Shown here: positions 25,559-34,372 of the stretch, piece after piece
How the letters are laid out: the number at the start of each line of letters is the position of its first letter
Numbering within the stretch: the first letter of the stretch is position 1
From: Membranihabitans marinus
GTDB lineage: Bacteria; Bacteroidota; Bacteroidia; Chitinophagales; Saprospiraceae
Direction: 5' to 3'
Assembly: GCF_019802045.1 (NCBI RefSeq)
Contig: NZ_JAHVHU010000006.1
Location: 124,001-188,000 of the forward strand
Length of the DNA stretch: 64,000 bases
Notes under the pieces: generated by a model
What the model saw: the letters and a program-made list of their open reading frames with translations, nothing else
Told to the model about the DNA's origin: nothing
Database searches by the model: none
Program-made: the position numbers and the translations under genes

Positions 25559-25723
25559 ATGAAAAAATTAAATATTTTAGAAATGGAGGTGTCAAAAGGA
25601 GGGAGATTAACACAAGGAGAAATCGATATTTTTATTGGTGTCGGAGGGTGTACTTCAACTTTCTTTTTCCCCAACGTCTTTAGCGTGCTCGCTTGTGCCA
25701 GATTTATCACACAAATATTTTAA
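25559..25723 (+). CDS. Double-glycine peptide precursor 1 (bacteriocin-like)
   Basis: This 54-residue gene begins at ATG 25559. The leader (30 residues, MKKLNILEMEVSKGG and LTQGEIDIFIGVGG) ends at GG 29-30; an alternative cut after GG 14-15 is possible. The 24-residue core starts with Cys (CTSTFFFPNVFSVLACARF), is hydrophobic, contains one Pro and a second Cys 15 residues after the first. The -4 position is Gly rather than the usual Leu/Ile, so cleavage at 30 is not certain. It lies 28 bp upstream of the second precursor. The paired cysteines could form a disulfide, matching the thioredoxin-like gene in the exporter operon. Confidence 0.7.
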   Translation: MKKLNILEMEVSKGGRLTQGEIDIFIGVGGCTSTFFFPNVFSVLACARFITQIF

Positions 25724-25750
25724 TAATCGAAAAAATGAAAAAATGAAAAA

Positions 25751-25933
25751 ATGAAAAAATTAACAGAAAAAAATCTTAGAAATACCTCTGCAGGAAGTAA
25801 CGCATTAGCCGGAATTGGAGGATTTACATGTGCAATGATGGCGATAGCTTTGGCTTCCCCTTTTGCATTAGCCGGTGTAGCTATGTGGGGCCCCACATGT
25901 TTTGGCTCAATGATAGGTATCATTGTTGATTAA
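25751..25933 (+). CDS. Double-glycine peptide precursor 2 (bacteriocin-like)
   Basis: This 60-residue precursor has the leader MKKLTEKNLRNTSAGSNALA-GIGG (24 residues) followed by a 36-residue core that begins FTCAMMAIALASPFALAG and ends GPTCFGSMIGIIVD. The core is rich in Ala, Gly and Met with two Cys 23 positions apart and a central Pro, like the other two precursors. Two shorter ATGs sit just upstream in a run of 8-bp repeats (ATGAAAAA at 25735, 25743 and 25751), but only the third opens this frame. The adjacent precursors could act as a two-peptide system. A strong terminator follows. Confidence 0.8.
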   Translation: MKKLTEKNLRNTSAGSNALAGIGGFTCAMMAIALASPFALAGVAMWGPTCFGSMIGIIVD

Positions 25934-25935
25934 TT

Positions 25936-25971
25936 AAATATAGTGCTGGGAATTTCCCAGCACTATATTTT
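25936..25971 (+). terminator. Strong hairpin terminator/attenuator after the peptide genes
   Basis: AAATATAGTGCTGGGAA and its reverse complement (25936-25952 and 25954-25970) form a nearly perfect 17-bp stem with a very short loop, followed by T-rich sequence. It sits 3 bp after the stop region of precursor 2 and 12 bp before the ABC ATPase gene. It probably ends most peptide transcripts and lets limited read-through reach the transporter genes, which would give much more peptide than transporter. Confidence 0.75.
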
Positions 25972-25982
25972 ACATATTACAT

Positions 25983-26702
25983 ATGAGGATATCAATTAAC
26001 AATTTAAGGAAGAGTTTCGGAAAGAAACTTGTTCTGAAAGATTTTTCTGTGGATTTCGAGGAAGGACGAATATATTCAATCTTAGGTAAAAATGGAGCAG
26101 GAAAATCCACCTTATTAAATATTATTTGCAATATAATCCCATATGATTCTGGTGAAATTAGATATAATAGTTATAAATACACATCCTTACCTACTTTTAT
26201 TAAACAGAATATTGGGTTTATGTCTGATCAGAGTTCATTAATTCATGAACTAACCCCCCTTCAATACTTAACTTTAATAGCAAATCTTTACCACGTTAAA
26301 GAGCCCAAAAGGAGAATAAGAAAGTTACTCGATTATTTCTTTGAAAATGAATCAATAGAAAATACCAAAATTAATACTTTCTCTACAGGAATGAGGAAAA
26401 AAATAGAATTCTGTGCAGTATTAATTCATAAACCTGATATGCTTATACTTGACGAACCATTCTCCGGCCTTGATCCAGTCGGGGCAGAAAAGATTATTAA
26501 GTATTTATCTGGGTATTGTACCCAAATAGAAGGTAGAACAATTATAGTAACCTCGCATCAACTAGATCATATTGAAAGAATAAACCCTGAGTTAATTTTA
26601 TTAAATAACAATGAAATCCAATATCAAGGAAGTATAGTAAATTTCAGGAATACATTTCAAGCTGATTTGCATGATGGATTAGTTGCAATTTATTCAAGGT
26701 AA
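25983..26702 (+). CDS. ABC transporter ATP-binding protein
   Basis: The protein has 239 residues. Walker A GKNGAGKST lies near residue 36, the signature is FSTGMRKKI near 133 (a variant of LSGGQ, as in many bacitracin/lantibiotic-immunity-type ATPases), Walker B MLILDEPF is near 155 and the switch His is in TSHQLDH near 195. It is single-domain and works with a separate permease, most likely the next gene 8 bp downstream. Typical roles next to bacteriocin genes are self-immunity by expelling peptide from the membrane, or export of another compound. Confidence 0.88.
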   Translation: MRISINNLRKSFGKKLVLKDFSVDFEEGRIYSILGKNGAGKSTLLNIICNIIPYDSGEIRYNSYKYTSLPTFIKQNIGFMSDQSSLIHELTPLQYLTLIANLYHVKEPKRRIRKLLDYFFENESIENTKINTFSTGMRKKIEFCAVLIHKPDMLILDEPFSGLDPVGAEKIIKYLSGYCTQIEGRTIIVTSHQLDHIERINPELILLNNNEIQYQGSIVNFRNTFQADLHDGLVAIYSR

Positions 26703-26710
26703 ATAGTTTT

Positions 26711-28015
26711 ATGCATATTCTACCATATTTAACATATGTATATATAAAAAATGAGCTTCGAAATACTGGTAAAGTATTGACTTATTTATTGTTAATATTT
26801 GCTGCATTTTATAATGGATACCTTGCTCGTATTATGCTACTGGAAGAACTACACTGGAATCAAGCTCGAATGGTTCTATCTATTTTAATTTTTATGCTCA
26901 TTATTATACGGAGAGGAACTATAACACCATTCCAACTGGTCAATTTAGTAAAACCCCTACATCCGCCAGGATCATTTAATCGTTTCTTAACCAATATTAT
27001 AAATGATTCAATTCTTAGTATTTATTTCATTTTAATTTCATGTTTTACATTTTCAATACTTTATAATTCCACCGATATTTCTGAATGGCTCTGGATGGGG
27101 TGTGTTATAGTGGGATCCTATTTACTTCGTCGTGGTTTGATAGTTACAATCGTTCAGAAATCCGCTTCTATCAAGTCAAAAGTGTTCATATCATTAATGT
27201 GGGCCTCGGTAATAGTCCTATATTTTGGCAACATTATAATCCCTAATCAAAATTTTTGGTTATTTCCTGCCTCTATAATGTGCATAGTGGTCATAGTTTA
27301 TTTCTTGGAAGAGTTCATAACATCTCCACCTTTATCGTCTCATTCTTCAAATAGCGGTGGTTCAACAAGCTATTCCTTATCTATTTTAATTTATAACCGA
27401 GATATCCGCAGCGTAGGACTTCTAGCAATTTCCATAAAATTAATATTCCTTACACTTTTAACTGTTGGTTATCATAAGAAAGCTAATCCAGAGTTGATTC
27501 CGTTTATTTTTCTTTTTACCTCTCCTGTGATCATGTTCAACTACCTACTAAATAATCTTTTTGGATATCTAGATAGATATTGGTTTTTAATAGATAAAAG
27601 CACCAATTCAGGACACATTGTTATCTCATATTTTCTCAGGATCTTCAAAAATCTATTATTGGCAGATATCATAGTCACTATATTGATATTGATTTTTTTA
27701 AAAGAGCATATTATAATATTACTTGTTAGTTATTTGGGTCAACTTATATTATTTGTTCCATTAGCATTTTATTGGTCAGTTGAATTCCCCAAGCAAGTTA
27801 GCCTTTCACTTTTTAACCCTTCCCCAATGATAGGTTTTATTCCTGCTTTAGTTTCAATAATAATTTGTTCACCTTTTGTATTTGGATACAGAATAAACCT
27901 ATTAGTAATCTCTACATCAATAATATATATCATATCTGGCATCATATTATTATTTAAATATAAAGATTATTATAAAAATAACAGATTGATGATATTTCAG
28001 AAGTTGTTCAAATAA
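26711..28015 (+). CDS. Multi-spanning membrane protein, ABC permease partner
   Basis: This 434-residue, very AT-rich and hydrophobic protein has about 10-12 predicted membrane segments, no soluble domain and no ATPase motifs. Following the single-domain ATPase by 8 bp, it is the obvious permease partner. The sequence does not match a permease family that I can name. It may form an immunity-type exporter (compare the LanFEG idea), but the sequence alone does not show it. The next gene begins about 23 bp after its stop. Confidence 0.7.
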   Translation: MHILPYLTYVYIKNELRNTGKVLTYLLLIFAAFYNGYLARIMLLEELHWNQARMVLSILIFMLIIIRRGTITPFQLVNLVKPLHPPGSFNRFLTNIINDSILSIYFILISCFTFSILYNSTDISEWLWMGCVIVGSYLLRRGLIVTIVQKSASIKSKVFISLMWASVIVLYFGNIIIPNQNFWLFPASIMCIVVIVYFLEEFITSPPLSSHSSNSGGSTSYSLSILIYNRDIRSVGLLAISIKLIFLTLLTVGYHKKANPELIPFIFLFTSPVIMFNYLLNNLFGYLDRYWFLIDKSTNSGHIVISYFLRIFKNLLLADIIVTILILIFLKEHIIILLVSYLGQLILFVPLAFYWSVEFPKQVSLSLFNPSPMIGFIPALVSIIICSPFVFGYRINLLVISTSIIYIISGIILLFKYKDYYKNNRLMIFQKLFK

Positions 28016-28038
28016 TACATGCTCAAAAAAAAAAATAC

Positions 28039-30207
28039 TTGACCCACATCCACCAACACGATCAGTCCGACTGCGGAGTGGCTTGTTTGGCATCAGTGCT
28101 GCATTACTTTCACAAAGAAGTACCCGCCCTGAACCGGCTGAGAAAACTGAGTGGAACGACAGCTTCCGGAACCACCATGTTGGGGTTGGTGGATGCTGCT
28201 GGAGCTTGCGGGCTGGATGCAGAAGGCTATGAAGCTGACCTGGAAAGTTTGAGAAATTGTAATGAACTGGCTATACTACATGTAGTAAAAGACCAGAAAT
28301 GGGAACACTATGTCGTATGCTACGGGTATGATCTAAAAAAGAAAACCTGGCAAATAGGAGATCCAGCTGATCGTCATATTTCTTTTATCAGCGATGATGA
28401 ATTGAAAAACATTTGGATGTCCAGGAAACTCATTTTGTTCAAAGATCCTGATCCTAACAAAATGGTCCCCTCATCAAGACATCAAAAATTCCGGTGGATT
28501 AAGGCGCTGATAGAGAAAGACATCAATATTCTTGGCCTGGCGCTCTTTCTGGGCATTTGCATGTCAATTCTTGGGCTATCAACGGCTGTTTTTTCACAAA
28601 GGTTATTGGACGATATACTTCCTTCTGGGGATATGCTGCGATTGATGGTTGGATTGGGATTGTTGTTGGTTCTATTATTTATTCGTTCAGGGTTTTCCCT
28701 CATCCGCCAAATATTCATTTACCGACAGTCCCGGGATTTTAATACGCGGACCTTGGATTTCTTTTTCGGGAGGTTAATCCGACTTCCTATGACCTTCTTC
28801 ACGCACCGTAAAACCGGAGATTTGGTTGCCCGGCTCAATGATATTCAGCGGATACAAAAGACCATTTCCTCCTTGATAGCAGATGTGATGATCGATGTAA
28901 TCATGATCCTGGTTGCAAGCATAGCAGTGATGGCTTATAATCTGAAGATTGGTTTCTTCGTATTGGCTTGGGTTCCGATCTACGGATTGATTATTTGGCG
29001 GTATCACAGCCCTATTGTAAAAGGCCAGGAACGTGTTATGAAAAAATATGCTGAAAATGAGCATAATTTTGTTCAGGTTGTCCGGGGCATTGCCCCTATA
29101 AAATCATACCGACGAGAATCCATTTTTAAGCAGCTCACCAATCAAATATTTTCTACTTTTCAGGAATCGATATACACACTGTCAATGATTGGCGCGCGGT
29201 TCAATTTCATCTCAGAAGTAGTAGGTACTTTTTTCCTGGTATCCGTATTAGCATGGACCTCCTGGTCGGTTTATTCGGGGGATATGACCGCCGGTGCTTT
29301 GATGGCCATTCTCCAGATGACTGGATTGATTATGGCATCCGCCGGTAATCTGGCTATAACTAATATTCAGCTGCAAGAAGCCCGTATTGCTTTTAATAGA
29401 ATGTATGAATTCACTTCTCTTTCTAAAGAAAATACTGGAACTTCCACTCAGACTAAATCCTCTGCTGAATTTGAAGAGTTGACCGTAAATGCATTGTCGT
29501 TTAGGTTCCCTGGTCATCATAGCCTTCTGAAAGATGTGTCTTTTCAGGTAAAAAAAGGTGAAATAATTGGTATATGGGGCGAAATAGGTAGTGGTAAAAG
29601 TACATTATTCAATGTACTTCTTAGATTTCTCAAGCACGAGTCGGGCCAAATATTAATCAATGGAAAAGAACATTCAGAGTTCAGCCTGGATAAATTACGA
29701 TCTATAATTGGTATCGTGCCACAAACGCCGATTATATTCAATGGTAGCTTGCTCGATAACATCTTACTGGGACTTCCTGCAGATACCCCTGAAGTATTAC
29801 AAGAGTTTTTGGAAGCATATCACCTGGACCAACAATTCAGTCATTTCCCCAATGGTCTCATGACTACCCTTGAAGAGGATGGGGTCAACATTTCCGGTGG
29901 ACAACGACGGCTCATTAGTTTGGCGAGAGCGCTTTACCACAATCCACAACTTTTGTTACTTGACGAACCGACCTCTGACCTGGATTACAGATCGGTGCAA
30001 TATCTATTCTCTGTACTGGAAAACCTCCGGAATCGCGCAGGAGTGATTGTATTAACTCACGATGTAAGGATGGCTCGTCAGGCTGACCGAATATATTTAT
30101 TGGAAAACGGCACTATAGACACCTATGGTACACACGATCACCTTTTAAAGGATAAAAATAACTATTCCCAAACCTGGGAAGACTATCTTATTCCTGTACT
30201 ACCATGA
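28039..30207 (+). CDS. Peptidase-domain (C39) ABC exporter for GG peptides
   Basis: This 722-residue frame opens with TTG at 28039. Residues 1-130 are a C39 cysteine-peptidase domain with Cys12 in HDQSDCGVACLAS, His in WEHYVVCYGYD (near 95) and Asp in IGDPADRH. Six-helix ABC transmembrane domains follow (about 165-430). The ATPase domain carries Walker A GEIGSGKST, signature ISGGQRRLISLARAL and Walker B LLLLDEPTSDLD. Such proteins cut the leader after GG and export the core. The reading start is odd: ATG at 28019 followed by an A11 run is one base out of frame, and A12 would give MLKKKKYLTHIHQHDQ, a normal C39 beginning. So either TTG is used, or the tract is phase-variable, slipped or mis-sequenced. 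Overlaps the next gene by four bases. Confidence 0.88.
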   Translation: MTHIHQHDQSDCGVACLASVLHYFHKEVPALNRLRKLSGTTASGTTMLGLVDAAGACGLDAEGYEADLESLRNCNELAILHVVKDQKWEHYVVCYGYDLKKKTWQIGDPADRHISFISDDELKNIWMSRKLILFKDPDPNKMVPSSRHQKFRWIKALIEKDINILGLALFLGICMSILGLSTAVFSQRLLDDILPSGDMLRLMVGLGLLLVLLFIRSGFSLIRQIFIYRQSRDFNTRTLDFFFGRLIRLPMTFFTHRKTGDLVARLNDIQRIQKTISSLIADVMIDVIMILVASIAVMAYNLKIGFFVLAWVPIYGLIIWRYHSPIVKGQERVMKKYAENEHNFVQVVRGIAPIKSYRRESIFKQLTNQIFSTFQESIYTLSMIGARFNFISEVVGTFFLVSVLAWTSWSVYSGDMTAGALMAILQMTGLIMASAGNLAITNIQLQEARIAFNRMYEFTSLSKENTGTSTQTKSSAEFEELTVNALSFRFPGHHSLLKDVSFQVKKGEIIGIWGEIGSGKSTLFNVLLRFLKHESGQILINGKEHSEFSLDKLRSIIGIVPQTPIIFNGSLLDNILLGLPADTPEVLQEFLEAYHLDQQFSHFPNGLMTTLEEDGVNISGGQRRLISLARALYHNPQLLLLDEPTSDLDYRSVQYLFSVLENLRNRAGVIVLTHDVRMARQADRIYLLENGTIDTYGTHDHLLKDKNNYSQTWEDYLIPVLP

Positions 30208-30707
30208 AGAAACCACTGTCCTTCGTACTGATATTCAGCATTATAGGTATTTCGGCCTATTTTATCGCCCGGATAATCTATAAAAACGCACAAATTGAAA
30301 GAGTTACAGAAAACAGTAAAACCATCGATTGGTTTGAAGAATATATGAGATCAAATGATACTCTCTCCCAAAATAACACACCAACCGTTCTGATCTACTT
30401 TAACCCGGATTGTGAATTTTGTCAGCATGAGGCCATTGGATTTTACAATTATAGAACAAAATTGGGGGATGCAAACTGGTATTGGATCAGTGATGCTACT
30501 CAGCAGGAAATCAATAATTTTAGTAATGAATATAAGCTCACTCCAATTTCACGATTGCATTTCATTCATGATTCCACCGGATTTTTATGGCAATCAGCGG
30601 GTGCGACAACAATTCCTTACATTCTCGTGTATAATAGTTCTGGCAATCTGACACATAAGTTTAGCGGAGAAACAAAAATAGAGGCCATTCTACTTGCCTT
30701 AGAATAA
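30204..30707 (+). CDS. Membrane-anchored thioredoxin-like protein
   Basis: This 167-residue protein has an N-terminal membrane anchor (residues 5-25) and a periplasmic thioredoxin-like domain. The redox motif is DCEFC (CxxC, near residues 70-73) and the cis-Pro is in TTIPYILVYN (near 138). Its ATG overlaps the exporter stop (ATGA), so it is made together with the C39 exporter. A likely job is forming or correcting the disulfide in the two-Cys peptides after export; TlpA-like reduction is an alternative. Coupling is seen in the sequence; the role is inference. Confidence 0.85.
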   Translation: MKKPLSFVLIFSIIGISAYFIARIIYKNAQIERVTENSKTIDWFEEYMRSNDTLSQNNTPTVLIYFNPDCEFCQHEAIGFYNYRTKLGDANWYWISDATQQEINNFSNEYKLTPISRLHFIHDSTGFLWQSAGATTIPYILVYNSSGNLTHKFSGETKIEAILLALE

Positions 30708-30953
30708 TTAATCTAAACCTGGAGATGGATTGAAGAAGCGTTGAAAAAATTGGACAAATCAACTTACATGTCCATTTCAATGCGACATTATTTCAGGCAC
30801 AATTTGGGAAGAAAACGATTTTAGGCTCCTAAGGTATCGTATCCGAGATAATAATGACTAAAATTCACTAAAATAAATAAGTTTAATTTACTGCATTTTA
30901 ACATTTTATTCTTATATTAAAGAACTAATTCTTTGGTTCAAAAATTACTGGGC

Positions 30954-31172
30954 ATGGAAAAGGACACGATCTCATCAAAGAATCCCGAAAAAAACTTGCA
31001 ATTTACATTCGATCGCCCCGTCACTCGACAGATTATTGCAGACGAAACCGGCATGTCCTATGCCACTATTCGACGTCATCTGAGCAGTATGGATTTCGTT
31101 CCCAGAGGTGGTTTGATCTGCCCCGAGAACTACAAAAGGATTCTGGTAGAATTGGGATATATATCTGTGTAA
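30954..31172 (+). CDS. Small helix-turn-helix-like protein
   Basis: 72 residues from ATG 30954; a TTG at 30933 would extend it by seven. A helix-turn-helix-like segment TRQIIADETGMSYATIRRHL runs from about residue 24 to 43, with a short C-terminal extension ending VELGYISV. It may be a DNA-binding regulator, and it sits about 250 bp after the peptide-export genes, on the same strand, so it could control them. The family was not identified. Confidence 0.6.
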   Translation: MEKDTISSKNPEKNLQFTFDRPVTRQIIADETGMSYATIRRHLSSMDFVPRGGLICPENYKRILVELGYISV

Positions 31173-31362
31173 ATTATTTCAACTGTAGTAGAACTGTAAT
31201 AAACTACGTGGCTATCTGTTGGCACAAAACACCACCATGTTTACTGATTTATAATAAAGCTTATCGCACCGAATTTACCGTTTGTTATTTATAAAAAAAT
31301 TAGATTATTACTCCACATCCTTTATCTTTGGGGCTTTCCTTTATATTAAATCATTAAAATAC

Positions 31363-33318
31363 ATGAAGCGCCTCCTTCACTTTCTGCTCCTGACCGCAAG
31401 CTTATTTTTAATCTCCCATGAATCCATCATGGCCCAGAATGATGTCCTCCAAAATCAGGCTACATTTGGTGATTTTATGGACCGCAGCGGGAATGAGTAT
31501 CGGACAGCCTCAGGCAAACCAGGACCCAAGTACTGGCAAAACGAAGCCGATTATGAAATCGAGGTACAGCTGGACACCACCTCCCACACCCTATCGGGCA
31601 AAGTCACCATCACTTACCTTAACAACAGCCCCGAAAGTCTGGAATTCATCTGGCTTCATATGGAACAAAATCGCTTCACGCCCGATTCCAGAGGTACATT
31701 GACGACCCCCATTCAAGGCAACCGGTATTCCGGAAACTTGGACGGCGGGTATGACATCAAAAATGTGACCGCCAAATCCGGTCGCAACACCACAAGTCAC
31801 GAATACATCGTGGAGGATACGCGCATGCAGGTCTTTTTTGACGAACCCATCTCGCCCTATGGCGGTTCGGGGACAGTCAGCATGGATTTTTCCTATAAGA
31901 TACCCGAGAGCGGGATGGATCGTATGGGACGCCTGAACGTGGAAGATGGAACCATCTATGCACTGGCGCAGTGGTATCCCAAAGTGGCTGTATTTGATGA
32001 CATCAGAGGCTGGAACATCTTACCTTATTTGGGTGCCGGTGAGTTCTATCTGGAATATGGCGATTTTGATTATAAAGTCACCGTTCCTTATGATCACATC
32101 GTTGTGGGGTCCGGGGAACTGGTTAACCGAAAAGAAGTGCTCTCCAAGACACTGTTGGACCGATGGGATGAAGCCAGTAAAAGTGAGGAGACCGTCTTTC
32201 TGATCAACGAGGATGAAGTCAAAAACTACAGTCTGACGCGACCCAAAAATTCGGGCACCATCACCTGGCATTTTCATATGAAACAATCGCGCGACATCGC
32301 TTTTGCCACTTCCAATGCATTCATTTGGGATGCTGCCAGAATGAATCTGGTCAATGGAGAATCCGGTTTGGCCCAGTCGGCCTACCCCCGTGAGAGTGCC
32401 GGGCAAGAGGCGTGGGGACGCTCCACAGAATACACTAAAGCAGCCATTGAGTTTTTTGACAAGACCTATTACCCCTACCCCTATGGCACGGCTATTAACG
32501 TGGCATGCAATGTCAATGGGATGGAATATCCAGCCGTATCGTTTTGCAACTACAAAGCCAGAGGCAGTCGCCTGTGGGGGGTCACCAATCACGAGTTCGG
32601 ACACAATTGGTTCCCCATGATCGTAGGCAGCAATGAACGCCGATATGCCTGGATGGATGAAGGGTTCAATACCTTTATCAACCACTACAGCACACAGGCT
32701 TTCAACAACGGCGAGTATCCGGCAACACTCGATCAGACCCGTCGGTTCGTGAGTTGGATGACCAATGATTCCCGGGAACCGATCGCCACTTACCCCGATG
32801 TCACCAACCTGAGAAACCTCGGCATGACCGCGTACCGAAAGCCCGGAGCCGGTTTGGTTTTACTACGGGAATACATTATCGGTCCCGATCGATTTGATCG
32901 GGCGTTCCGGGCCTACATTGAGCGGTGGGCTTATAAACACCCCCAGCCGGCCGATTTTTTCAACACCATCGAAAATGTCACCGGAGAAGATCTCAACTGG
33001 TTTTGGAAAGGGTGGTTCTATGAAACCGGGAATATCGATCTGAGCATCACCGCGGCACAAAGAGTACGGGACGGATATTTGCTTCGTCTTCAAAACAACG
33101 GAGAAATCCCAATGCCGGTGTTGATGAAAATAACCTATGATGACCAAACTTCCGAAAATGTAAAATTGCCTGTGGAAATCTGGCAGCGCGGGAACGACTG
33201 GACACACCTTCACCGAACCGATAAAAAAATTGATTCCATTATCATTGATCCGGAACGTCTGCTTCCCGACATCAATGGATCCAACGATGTCTGGCCTGCC
33301 GATTACTACGAAAAATAA
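31363..33318 (+). CDS. M1 family metallopeptidase, secreted
   Basis: The start at 31363 gives a clear signal peptide (MKRLLHFLLLTASLFLIS, ending MAQ) and about 651 residues; the frame is open further upstream to 31282 but without a better start. The zinc site is HEFGHNW at about residues 410-414 with the third ligand Glu433 in MDEGFNT, giving HExxH-x18-E. The exopeptidase motif GMEYP lies near 387. The family removes N-terminal residues from peptides; this subgroup of Bacteroidota is envelope-located and poorly characterised. It stands alone in front of the methyltransferase gene. Confidence 0.9.
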   Translation: MKRLLHFLLLTASLFLISHESIMAQNDVLQNQATFGDFMDRSGNEYRTASGKPGPKYWQNEADYEIEVQLDTTSHTLSGKVTITYLNNSPESLEFIWLHMEQNRFTPDSRGTLTTPIQGNRYSGNLDGGYDIKNVTAKSGRNTTSHEYIVEDTRMQVFFDEPISPYGGSGTVSMDFSYKIPESGMDRMGRLNVEDGTIYALAQWYPKVAVFDDIRGWNILPYLGAGEFYLEYGDFDYKVTVPYDHIVVGSGELVNRKEVLSKTLLDRWDEASKSEETVFLINEDEVKNYSLTRPKNSGTITWHFHMKQSRDIAFATSNAFIWDAARMNLVNGESGLAQSAYPRESAGQEAWGRSTEYTKAAIEFFDKTYYPYPYGTAINVACNVNGMEYPAVSFCNYKARGSRLWGVTNHEFGHNWFPMIVGSNERRYAWMDEGFNTFINHYSTQAFNNGEYPATLDQTRRFVSWMTNDSREPIATYPDVTNLRNLGMTAYRKPGAGLVLLREYIIGPDRFDRAFRAYIERWAYKHPQPADFFNTIENVTGEDLNWFWKGWFYETGNIDLSITAAQRVRDGYLLRLQNNGEIPMPVLMKITYDDQTSENVKLPVEIWQRGNDWTHLHRTDKKIDSIIIDPERLLPDINGSNDVWPADYYEK

Positions 33319-33344
33319 AAAGCCTGATTTTCGGTTACATAGTA

Positions 33345-34190
33345 ATGGACCGTTCAAGTATCGTAGAATATTACAATAAAAGCCGCAACGCGTACAAAGA
33401 CGCCTGGGGACTGGAGAAATACATGCAACTCAACCTCGGACTGTGGTACAAAAACACCAAAAATCTGGCTCAGGCTTTTGAAAATCTTAATGCTGAAGTA
33501 GCAAAAAGAGCAAACGCAGAAGAGGGAGACACCCTGCTAGATGCCGGATGTGGCGTAGGGGGAACCAGCATTTACATGGCCAAAAACCATGGATTCGAAG
33601 CCCATGGAATCACCCTGGTTCCCCAGCAGGCAGCAGATGCGCATGAAAATGCCGTGTTGGAAAAAGTATCTCACTTGACTGATTTTCAAGTGATGGATTA
33701 TTGCAACACGTCATTTGAAGATGAGCAATTTGACGTCATAGTAGGCATCGAAAGCATATGCCATGCACCCTCAAAAAAAAGGTTTTTAACCGAAGCATAC
33801 CGACTTCTAAAACCGGGGGGAAGACTGGTTTTGGCCGAAAATCTGCAAGCCAAAGAAAAACTGACACCCACGGAATACGATCAGCTATACACCTATGGGT
33901 TCAACGGGTGTAAAATTAATTCGCTGGACACGGAAAATCAGTACCTTCAAAACCTGAAGAAAATCGGATTTCGGGAGTACGAATGCGAAGACATGACGCG
34001 CCATGTGATTCCATCTGTAAGACGATTGCGGCGGTTTTATTACCCGGCCTGGCTTTACAATCAGTATCGTGCACTCATCGGAAAGCCTTTTGGCCCCACG
34101 GAATTAGCCAATACGCGAATGTGCTATTATCTCTACACGGGAATAAAAAACGGGTTGTGGTCCTATGGCTTGATCCGGGCGGTCAAATAA
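33345..34190 (+). CDS. SAM-dependent class I methyltransferase
   Basis: This 281-residue cytoplasmic protein has the SAM-binding motif I LLDAGCGVGGTS near residue 66, an acidic motif in the next strand, motif post-I IVGIESICHAP near 130 and LLKPGGRLVLAE near 155. The layout (GCGxGG, then ICHA) resembles the group containing sterol/gamma-tocopherol-type and cyclopropane-synthase-like methyltransferases. Substrate cannot be told. It follows the M1 peptidase gene by 26 bp and is probably cotranscribed. Confidence 0.85.
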   Translation: MDRSSIVEYYNKSRNAYKDAWGLEKYMQLNLGLWYKNTKNLAQAFENLNAEVAKRANAEEGDTLLDAGCGVGGTSIYMAKNHGFEAHGITLVPQQAADAHENAVLEKVSHLTDFQVMDYCNTSFEDEQFDVIVGIESICHAPSKKRFLTEAYRLLKPGGRLVLAENLQAKEKLTPTEYDQLYTYGFNGCKINSLDTENQYLQNLKKIGFREYECEDMTRHVIPSVRRLRRFYYPAWLYNQYRALIGKPFGPTELANTRMCYYLYTGIKNGLWSYGLIRAVK

Positions 34191-34372
34191 CCCATCTAGA
34201 CAAACCTTTTTTCATAGGAAGCATATCCATCCAAATCTCTGCTAATCTCACTCTTAATGGTTTAATATTCAGAGCCAGGTCTGCCGGGATCATCCATAAA
34301 TCCTTCGGGTTACCGGCATCCCATCCAACAATTCCAGCTATTTCACCGTTTTAGTTGTAAATCTCAAATTCA

